Source: Aphrophora alni (Eukaryota; Arthropoda; Insecta; Hemiptera; Aphrophoridae). From it: a stretch of DNA of 64,000 nt. Below, in pieces: positions 55,664 through 64,000 of this stretch. The stretch is taken from positions 20,521,177-20,585,176 of the forward strand of contig OY740768.1 of assembly GCA_963513935.1 (NCBI GenBank), in the 5' to 3' direction. A program made the position numbers and the translations under genes. Below the pieces are notes generated by a model. That model was not told the origin of the DNA and searched no databases. It saw nothing but the letters and a program-made list of their open reading frames with translations. Each line of letters opens with the position of its first letter. Position 1 is the first letter of the stretch.

Positions 55664-57559
55664 CTGTTAATTATAGAAGTTTTATTCGCTCGCATGTTAA
55701 ACTGAACAATAATTCCACAGTTAAAAAACATGTATAACTAGTTTCAACTATAGATTATACTAATACATCAAATCAGATAATATTTGAAAAATATCGGTTC
55801 CGTATTACAGGGGGGTTATCAAAAGTCCGTATAATTAAAAAAAAGACAAAATCCTTGTAAATTTCTAAAATTTTAAACTTTACGTGATGAAAAATTTTGT
55901 TGTTGGACTTTATTATTAGGACCAGAGTTGAGCCTCCCAATATTTTATTGGTTCACAATGCACATTGTAATTTTAGTCCACCATAAATGCTTGTTAATTT
56001 GGTAACTTGTATAGGTATACTATTAACGAAGGTATGAATTTTGTTTTAATATTTTATTAAATATTATTAGTTTTATATTAATCTAGTCTCAAAATTACTT
56101 TAATACAATTTATTATTAAATCCGTTAAAATTATAGTTTAAAAATTATTCGAATTTCATGAAAAATGTTGTATACAAAAGTATACGATTGTGATTAATAT
56201 GTATGTTACAAATTAAAACGTCGATTTTTCTAGAGTTTTAACAATTAGTTGATGTTCAATGAGTACCTTGTGGTTTAAAAAGTTTAAAAAGTAAAATTCC
56301 GTTTACTTTTAAATTAAATAAAATAATTCCGTTAAATAATAAAATTAATAACTACCTAAAAAATTAAAGTTATTAAATAGTTTGGTATAACTAAAAACTT
56401 CATAAAATCACTAGTGAAACGTAAAGTACCACCTACCATTCACATGTTTTCAAACTTGTTAACAAATCACACGTACCTTCAATTAATATTCTCTTCTTTT
56501 ATTCTAAAACACGAATGCAGCGTCGAGTTTTAATCCATTTAATTAGTTACCTCATTTATTATAATCTGTAAGAAAGTTTAATTGGAATTAATTGTAATGA
56601 GAATTAAAAACAAGTTTTAAAATACTCGTATCGAACAACAGCAATCAAACTTAATTTAATTTACCTGATATTATTTTTCAATTTTTTAAAATTTTAGATC
56701 ATCATTAGTGAAACTATAATTTGATAACTAAGTATATACAAATCCTCTGTTTCGTCATATTAAAATTTAGTGTAATTTCCGTTAAGGAGTACATTTGTCG
56801 CTTCCAAAAGAAAAGAGGAATTAAGTATTTGAATCCTTAGAGCTTCCGAGAAACAATGGCTTAGTTTCGTTCGAAAACTTCTTTATAATAAAATAACCAC
56901 TGTGCATAAACATATTTGTATTTATCTTCAGGTAGTGTACTACTATTTACTCATATATGCAGCTGGAGTTAGTATATTATATGTGCTGACTTGTCTCTTT
57001 ATTTGCTATACACCGCTATTAACTTAACATATAGTTATGGATACATGTTACAGTGCTAAGGTTGCTTGTACAAGAACATAAACCTGGGAAGGAGTACTTA
57101 ACCTGTGTACGCCATATCTGAATGCGTAATTTAGTTCTGCAGTTGCACGAATGGAGGCAGGGGTTTTCTGTACCGTGTAATATTTCACAAGGAATAATGT
57201 ATTCAGTACTAATTAACTGCTTATTGCTGTATCTAAATACTTAAGCATTTGTTACTGAATTTCATACATAGCAGATATATAGTAATTTCGTTTTAAATAT
57301 TGATCAATTTATATTTTTGAAAAATGAATGCCCATATTTAATCAGATATAATTTTAAATATAATTCAATTGGTAACAAAGTCTAGGACCACTCAAAGTGT
57401 AGATTTCGATAACAATATTAGTTTGTTTCGTTGATGACTTTTATTCTTCGAATATATATTTTTAATTTAAGTAAAATATACAACTAATATTTTAGTAATA
57501 ATTTCAAATATTCATATAAAAACGAGCTTTTTTCTTCAAAAATCAACCTTTATATATAT

Positions 57560-57562
<3 letters not shown>

Positions 57563-57602
<40 letters not shown>
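57563..57602. repeat. (AT)n microsatellite
   Basis: About 40 bases of AT dinucleotide inside the inverted-repeat-flanked unit. Confidence 0.95.
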
Positions 57603-57605
<3 letters not shown>

Positions 57606-57784
57606 CTTCAAGCGATGAATGTATTAAGTTCTTAAAGCAAAAAAATTGATAATATTTCGTCAGAAATTGGTAAACTATTGGTAATAAATAATATAAAACA
57701 CTGAAACCCCTACTACAAGTTTGGTACAATAACACACACAAATAAATTAAAATAAAATAATTATTTGCCTTATGTTATTATAGT

Positions 57785-57829
57785 TCCCTGATGTACATTT
57801 CGGTAATCAAGTTACCATCATCGGAGGGA
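57785..57829 (-). ncRNA. Hammerhead-ribozyme-like motif (imperfect)
   Basis: On the minus strand: TCCCT (57829-57825), core CCGATGA (57824-57818), a stem GGTAA/TTACC closing a five-base loop (57816-57802), GAAA (57801-57798), TGTAC, the triplet ATC (57792-57790), then AGGGA (57789-57785), which pairs with the first TCCCT. This order matches a hammerhead with stem I, stem II, a minimal stem III and an NUH cleavage triplet. Deviations are C instead of U at the second core position and one unpaired T before stem II, so activity is doubtful. Known relatives occur in Penelope-like retroelements; the link here is inference. Confidence 0.35.
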
Positions 57830-58148
57830 TCTGAATTAATACTAACAATATATGAAAACACTGAACCCCCTACCACAAGGGGTTAGGAAACCCCTGCCAC
57901 AAGGTACTCATTGAACATCAACTAATTGTTAAAACTCTAGAACAATCAACTTTTTAATTTGTAACATACATACTTAATCCCAATCGTATAATTTTTTTCT
58001 CAAGATTTTTCATGAAATTCGAATGATTTAAAAAATAAGATATATTGTGTTTATTATAGCTATTTCAATACGTAACATATTGAACATTCATTTTGTTTAA
58101 TTCTTTACAAAATAAAAATATAACTTTAAGTACTTTTTTTGTCTTCAG

Positions 58149-58320
58149 TATGACACAGTTATCAAAAGGTCTACGTATTATTAAACTTTTATTCAAAATT
58201 GTCGATATAAGAGGTGTTAAAAATACAAAACAATTTTTAGATCAACAGAAGTTTATACATTTTAATTTCAATGAAGAAAACAGTGTATCAACGTGTTGTT
58301 TATTGTTGGAAACAGAATGA
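58149..58320 (+). CDS. Candidate terminal coding exon, copy 2, unknown gene
   Basis: Same exon as 22-193. A seven-T run and GTCTTCAG precede it, with TTTAAG and ATAAC upstream as possible branch-point context. The frame from ATG 58150 encodes 56 residues to TGA 58318-58320. The 172 bases are identical to copy 1, although the preceding T run differs by one base and the following non-coding sequence differs at several positions. An AATAAA lies near 58619. Here the upstream sequence is present but I see no further exon in it, which would fit a long intron or a copy that carries only the gene's end. Product not recognised. Confidence 0.45.
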
Positions 58321-58655
58321 TTAGATGCATTCGATTCCCTCCTGACCAATATATGGATAAGAGAATTGTATAAATATTAATTTAGCTTTTAATAGACATT
58401 ATATAGCTTTAAAATGTTTTATTTTGTAAAATATTGACACACTCCTAAAGTATTTTCAAGTGATTATTAATAAGAAATATAAATTTTTTTTAAACATAGT
58501 TATAAACACAACATAAACTTATTAAGTTTATTGCGCCATAAACATATCTATTAATAGAGTATGTTTATGTAATTTTAAAATTAATTTAATATCCTTGTAT
58601 AAAATATAATAACTGTATCAAATAAACTTTTTACGCTGCATATAGTGAAATGTTT

Positions 58656-59460
58656 CATTTTAACGGATTTAGAGCAGCAATGGTGAGAGATACACAAATT
58701 AAACACATGTAAAGAGGGTTTTCAGATATGTAGTATAATAATAAATTTAATAGACATATTTGTTTTAAAATAGAAATTACAAAGTCGTGTAAACTCCTTG
58801 TATTGACGTCAGTACGATATAAACGCAATATGTTCTGCCCGTGTTTTTCTATAAGGGAACACTTTACATTTAAATTGTAGAGTGTTTTTGTATTTGAAAG
58901 TTTCTCAAGGCACTTCAAATTGTATAAAATTCAATAACTATTAGGATGATTTTCTTCATTAGGAACAGACATATCCTACTTTTGCTAAAAGACTAAACAA
59001 TTTATTTAATTATATTGTCGGCGAGCTATAGCACTTTTAACTCATATAATTTGTTTCTTGAAAATGCTTTTTGAGTGAAAGACACATATTTTTAAAATTT
59101 TTATAAAATAAGCATAACTATTCTAAAAAGCTATCTAACTAAAACACAGTATAATTACAACAAACAATTGCCATATATGAACATAATCAGGTTAATTGAT
59201 ATCCTAATAGAGTAATGAAACAAAAGGGTGTTTTGAAATGACTTGAAATAATGGATTAACTGCTAAATAGAAGATATTTTAAACAGAATTCCATGAAAGA
59301 AAGACAAGTTCACCTCTAATGTCAAACATTGTCTGCAACTACCGCGATCACATGATTTCTTAGCATTTTAGTTAGATAAACCTCAATTGCGTCGCGTCAG
59401 TCTAACAAAGGATTACATGATTATGTGAGAACAGTAAACACTATTGTCGTTACACTGCTA
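58656..59460. other. 0.8 kb block present only in copy 2
   Basis: Copy 1 has about 25 unrelated bases (AATACTCGCATATCATGTCA...) at the corresponding place (529-556). The block has no terminal inverted repeats, target duplication or tail that I can see. An 87-codon open frame on the minus strand (58655-58918) is unrecognised. A deletion with filler DNA in copy 1 is as likely as an insertion in copy 2. Confidence 0.7.
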
Positions 59461-61210
59461 GAGACATGATGTTCTTTACATCTTGTAGTTTTGGTTTACG
59501 TCTCTACAACATTTATTTTGTCAAACAATATACAGAACGGATAGTCTCATTATTGTTTCAATAAATAAATAATACTATAGTTATGTTTAATTAATAATAT
59601 AAGTATTATTACAATATAATTATAAATGATGAAAGTTTTAAGGTCTAATTACTTGGATTTTTTATTGTTTTAAAATTAAGGTACGAGATAGTTTGTAGTG
59701 GAAGAGAAAACATCACCAAACTGATATCTCTGACGGTATATCAGAATAAATTAGTCCGCGTTATTTTTGAAATCTTGTAATAAAAACATGTCTTTTTGTG
59801 CAATACTTTATATTGTTATATTGATCGACTTCCTATAATAAAGACATAACTCCTTATTTGTAATAAAAACGCACTCTAGTTCATTAATTTTATAATTTAA
59901 TGTAACAACAGTCGGTACTTGATAGAATTCCATAATAATGGAAATAAAGGAAAAAGTGATTTAATTCCACAAAAGAACATCATTGAGAGACATATGTTTG
60001 GCCGTTAGGCATTTGGGCGCTACTCAAAGCTTGAAAATGTCTAACGGCGAAACATAATTCCTCAATAAAGCTCTATATTGGAATTAAGTAATTGTTCACA
60101 TATTTCCATTTTAATAATTTATGATTAAGCTAATCCGTTCAATTTCATAACTTTAGTAAAATGAAAACTAATCAATAATGATTACAATTAAAAGAATTGA
60201 TTTACCTCTTGTATAGAATGATTTGTTATAAAAAAATTGCATTAAATATTTGGAAATAAGGTACATAGTAAAACAAAAATTACAAAATATAATTAATTGA
60301 CTCCAAAAGTATATGGTTTTCCTTTCGGTTTGACTTCGATTTAAATATCTTTGTTTTTACCTTAAATGTGTACAAAATACACACATTTAGTGATAAAACA
60401 ATATTTTTTTTATGTAATTGGTATTTGTTGTTACACAGTGTATATTTATCAAACTAATAACTTTTTGAACAGAATGTATAATGGGGGTGTAGACGAAAAT
60501 TAGGTTTAAAATAACTAATACAGCATATTTTATGGTTCAGCAAGATATATCGAGACAACAACGATAAATAGGAACATTGAAGGTAATAATTGCATTTATT
60601 TTATTTTATATTTACATTTGTTTGTATAAAATAAGTAAAACTTAATAATAACAATATGCATATAATCTTTTTAAGTAAACCCCTAAATCATATCAATTTT
60701 ACAGCATAGCAGATTCTATATGTCAATATATGTATTCAGTTATACATTAAATTGAAAGTACTTTTTGAAACTAGGATTGAGAATATTTTACATACTTTTT
60801 ATACAATTTATATGTAAAAAAAACTTTAATAACAATATATAATTTTTCTAATTCAACTAATTCTATTTTGAATAAATTTACAGTTGTAAATAAATGCAGT
60901 TATTATTAAAAAATAATATGGTTGTTGAACAATAATAAACTTAATATTTAAAGAAGTAAATATTTAAAAAAAAGTGAAATTACTTTTGCGATTGTAACTC
61001 TAAAAACAACATCCAACAGGGAGTATATTTTAATCCGGGTTCCAAGTAGTTTCCTAAGTACACTTGAAATTCCTGCTTAAACAGATCCTGCCCTAATACA
61101 CAGGAAGTAATGTTATCACCTAATTGACATTTAATATACGAAGTAAATATTTGTCTTGAATTACCCTGGTTTTATTGGGGTGAAGTCAACTTTTTACAAC
61201 TTCAATATTA

Positions 61211-61212
<2 letters not shown>

Positions 61213-61267
<55 letters not shown>
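61213..61267. repeat. (TA)n microsatellite, expanded in copy 2
   Basis: About 55 bases of TA; the equivalent place in copy 1 (about 6033-6047) has only about 14. The flanks (TTCAATA.TACTGATATA and TATTCTTTTCTTAAGCTTC) match. Confidence 0.95.
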
Positions 61268-61269
<2 letters not shown>

Positions 61270-64000
61270 TTTTCTTAAGCTTCTCACATCAATAAAAGGC
61301 CATAAATTTTATAAAATAAATGTATGCAGAGATAAAAGGACTTTATTTAAAACAAAAAAGGATGTTCTATTAGTCGTTAACAAAATTTCCAACTTTTGTT
61401 TCAATTCATGTTTAAAGGATGATGCTCTAGAATAATTGGATTTCATATCCCATGAAATTGTATTTTTTTTGTATATCTAGTTACATTATTAAATGGAGTT
61501 CAAGATTTTTAATGTAGTTAAAGGACTTCGAAAGTAATTTTTAAATAAATAAATCTTACATCTTTGATACAACTTTAAATAAATGAATTCTTCACTCGTG
61601 TTCTTGGGAATATCATTTCTTCAATTGTATCCGCCAAAGTTTTGTATTTTATAATAAACATTTAAACCAGTTAATTGAATTTGCATATAATATATTAATT
61701 CAATTAGGTTAACTAAATAAAATGCATTACATCATAATTAAATAAAACAATAAAAGTCGTTTGTCTAATAGTTAGGTTTATCACAAATGCTCAAAAATGA
61801 AAACATTAATTCATTTTTATTTTAAAACAATATCTATCTTATCTCATATCATCATTATTACAGTAAATTACTTCAGCGTACACATTACAGACGCTTGTAC
61901 TTAATAGAATGGCAAACAACTGATAAAAAAAAAGATTTAAAAATATAATTTCATATATAATTAAATTTTATTATGTTTTAATTAGAAAAAATTCATTTTT
62001 TTTTAAAGTGGTTTTTAAAAAGTGCTCCTAGAGAAAAAACTAAGTTTCAAACATATTTGAAGTGTTTAAATAGCCCTTACATGTTTCAATAAATCTAAAA
62101 AATATCAACTCATATATTGTAAATGTAATTAAATATTAGAAATTAAAGTTATTTTGTTTGTTTTAGAAACGGATCAAGTACCCTGTCAATTAAAATTTCG
62201 TCATTAATATTTCTAATGGAATTAAACACATTTACTTAACAGTTTTATGATGAATTATTTTGACAACATAAAGTAATAAAATCTCAGTTTTACCCCTAGT
62301 GCCTAAACGTATGTCTTTACAAAAGCCTACTTAATCTCGCAAGCCATTATACATATATAAAAAAGAAAAAGTATGACAAGAATGTTATTATTTGATTGTT
62401 TTATTTAATTAGTAATAAGCATAATCTAATTTTATTTATTTATTACTTCTAATATTTTAACTTTGTTTATTTCTTCCTAATTTCCAATAATATTATCTAT
62501 CTCAATTTTACAAAATGTGTCTATTTATAATATAAAAATAGGTTTTTTACAATTTTTGTTACTATAAAAATGGTTTTCATCTAATAGGCAGGATTTTGAA
62601 ATGAAGTATAAACTAGACATAAAAATGGATTTTTTTTAAGAGAAATAAACGAAAATAAGTTTTTAATTTGAAGAAAAATACAAGAACTTTATACATTCAC
62701 AAAGTTTACACGTTTTATTCTATTAATTATTTAATCTGAGTTTTATTTAACTGCTTTTAATTTCACAGTGCTAATAATTTTGTTTTTATATGTAATGTAT
62801 ATCATAACTCATAATCGAATCACAACAATAGGGTTATCATACCACCCGACGTCAGAAAATGGAATAATGAAATGTATTTTATTTAGGGCTTCGTCAGATA
62901 CTAACAATGTAAATTTCAATAAACAGGAAATGAAACTTACAGTACATTAAACTTGCTATACGGAAGAATTATCAGTTTTATGAATATGTTTTTATAGGGG
63001 TTCAGTAAACAAGTTACTATTCTATTATTCTATAATTACAGATATTTGTTTTATTGTAATCTATATATTATTCTAAAAATACAGTTTTATAATAATGTTT
63101 GTGCTTTTTACTTATCACGTAGTTATTATTATATTGTTACATTTCATGTAGTGGATTAGTTTTTTATGCTTATTATTTTCATCTTTTTTGATATCTGCGT
63201 TTTATTGATTGATATTTATATTAATATTTTGCAGTATTTTACCTTGTAAAATTTGATTACGTGATATTTTGTGACCCGATAACATTTGCGTGTCTGTTAA
63301 GATTTTTTTCAAGTCTATATTTCTCTTGGTTTATTGCCAGTTCATTTTATAAGTTCTATACATATTTATTTTAAATAAGAAACTACGTTTACTCTAATCT
63401 ACATGTATGCTACTCTTGAGGTTCAGCGTCACAAAATTGTATGAACATGTAACTATTGAAGATGCTGAAAAGTTTCTTCTTCGGAATAAAATATTTCTTT
63501 TGACAAAGTTTATTTTTCACGATATTCTTCAAAACACATGAATATTTTCATCTCTTGGAATAGCTATCTCTATGGTAAATAATATATTTATGCAATAATA
63601 GTTGTAATTATAAAAACTACATAATAGCCATTTGGCTTCAATGTCATCAATTAAAAAAAAAAAGGATTGTGAACGTTATTATATTTTGTTTATAAAATTA
63701 TATATTTTTTCCATTATAAAGGCGAAATAATAATTGAAGCTCTGTTGGTCTAAGACATGTCAGCTATGAGATTAGTGTGTTCAACATACATCGACTCCAG
63801 TGTCTTTGATGAGCTATAAAAGGAATTAATATCTTAAGACATATTATGTGTTTTAATAGACAATTTTTGTAATGGTTAATTAGGTTTTTAAATAAGGAGT
63901 TTAAATTGTAATTACATGCAAACAATAGGCTACACGTACAATTAATATGTAATTAGTCCTAGTGGCCTGAAAAATGACTTTATTTGTATTTTTGCTGACG

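Larger units (their letters stand above)
53701..56144. other. AT-rich non-coding DNA with (TA)n tracts
   Basis: No gene recognised. Contains the (TA)n tracts listed at 54834 and 55608. Confidence 0.6.
56145..58030. mobile_element. Inverted-repeat-flanked unit, family unknown
   Basis: 56145-56275 matches the reverse complement of 57895-58030. Shared blocks are CGAATTTCATGAAAAAT, ATATGTATGTTACAAATTAA and the stretch around CAATGAGTACCTTGTGG. Between them near the right arm are a direct repeat (AACACTGAA.CCCCTAC at about 57697 and 57853) and a hammerhead-like motif. No coding frame. It may be a non-autonomous element or two oppositely placed fragments of one family. Confidence 0.55.
58129..64000 (+). 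repeat. Direct duplication, copy 2
   Basis: Partner of 1-8766, same orientation, about 58 kb downstream. It lacks the BEL insert and shows the uninterrupted target. It carries a specific 0.8 kb block at 58656-59460 and an expanded (TA)n at 61213-61267. Apart from the exon at 58149-58320 there is no supported coding sequence. The open frame at 62768-62950 is disrupted by indels in copy 1. Confidence 0.95.

Noticed and set aside
57559..57741. 60-codon minus-strand open frame ending in alternating Ile-Tyr
   Set aside because: Half of it is the (AT)n tract.

Overview
This is an AT-rich eukaryotic window dominated by dead or dying transposable elements. Several points suggest an insect: a BEL/Pao retrotransposon, an animal-type Helitron with an OTU domain, a non-LTR element of the R1/LOA/Jockey kind with a DUF4780-like ORF1, Tc1/mariner relics, tRNA-like SINEs and long (AT)n, (GA)n and (CT)n microsatellites. 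A hemipteran is my guess, and the sequence does not prove it. No complete host gene is visible. The only likely host coding sequence is one short terminal exon of an unknown gene, present twice.

Layout. (1) 1-8766 and 58129-64000 are two direct copies of one segment, both cut by the window ends. They differ by scattered substitutions and small indels, but a 172-base candidate exon is identical in both. Copy 1 (22-193) carries an extra defective BEL/Pao element (877-4595, flanked by a 5-base repeat). Copy 2 has the empty site and an extra 0.8 kb block (58656-59460). (2) 10392-17430 is a full-length Helitron inserted between A and T of an (AT)n tract. Its single Rep-helicase reading frame (OTU domain, 45-bp coding repeats, Helitron N-terminal domain, HUH/Y2 Rep, PIF1 helicase) has one in-frame TAA. 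(3) 17.4-42.4 kb is AT-rich DNA without recognisable genes. It holds microsatellites, a foldback repeat (28.4-29.3 kb), a degenerate 37-bp minisatellite (31.5-31.8 kb) and a lone Tc1/mariner-type terminal repeat (34.7 kb). (4) 43414-47330, minus strand, is a GC-richer non-LTR retrotransposon with ORF1 and an endonuclease/RT ORF2, both mutated. A 1,010-bp Tc1/mariner-like element with about 215-bp terminal inverted repeats and TA duplications (42404-43413) sits at its 3' edge. (5) 48.1-48.7 kb holds three copies of a tRNA-like repeat. (6) 52322-52521 is a 200-N gap. (7) 53.6-58.1 kb has (CT)n and (TA)n tracts and an inverted-repeat unit with a hammerhead-like motif.

The elements do not form a functional pathway; the layers record insertion history. 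The non-LTR element came before the mariner insertion. The BEL element arrived after the two copies separated, or is polymorphic if the copies are unmerged haplotypes. The AT tract came before the Helitron. The gap between the two copies makes a false (haplotype) duplication in the assembly a serious alternative to a true segmental duplication.
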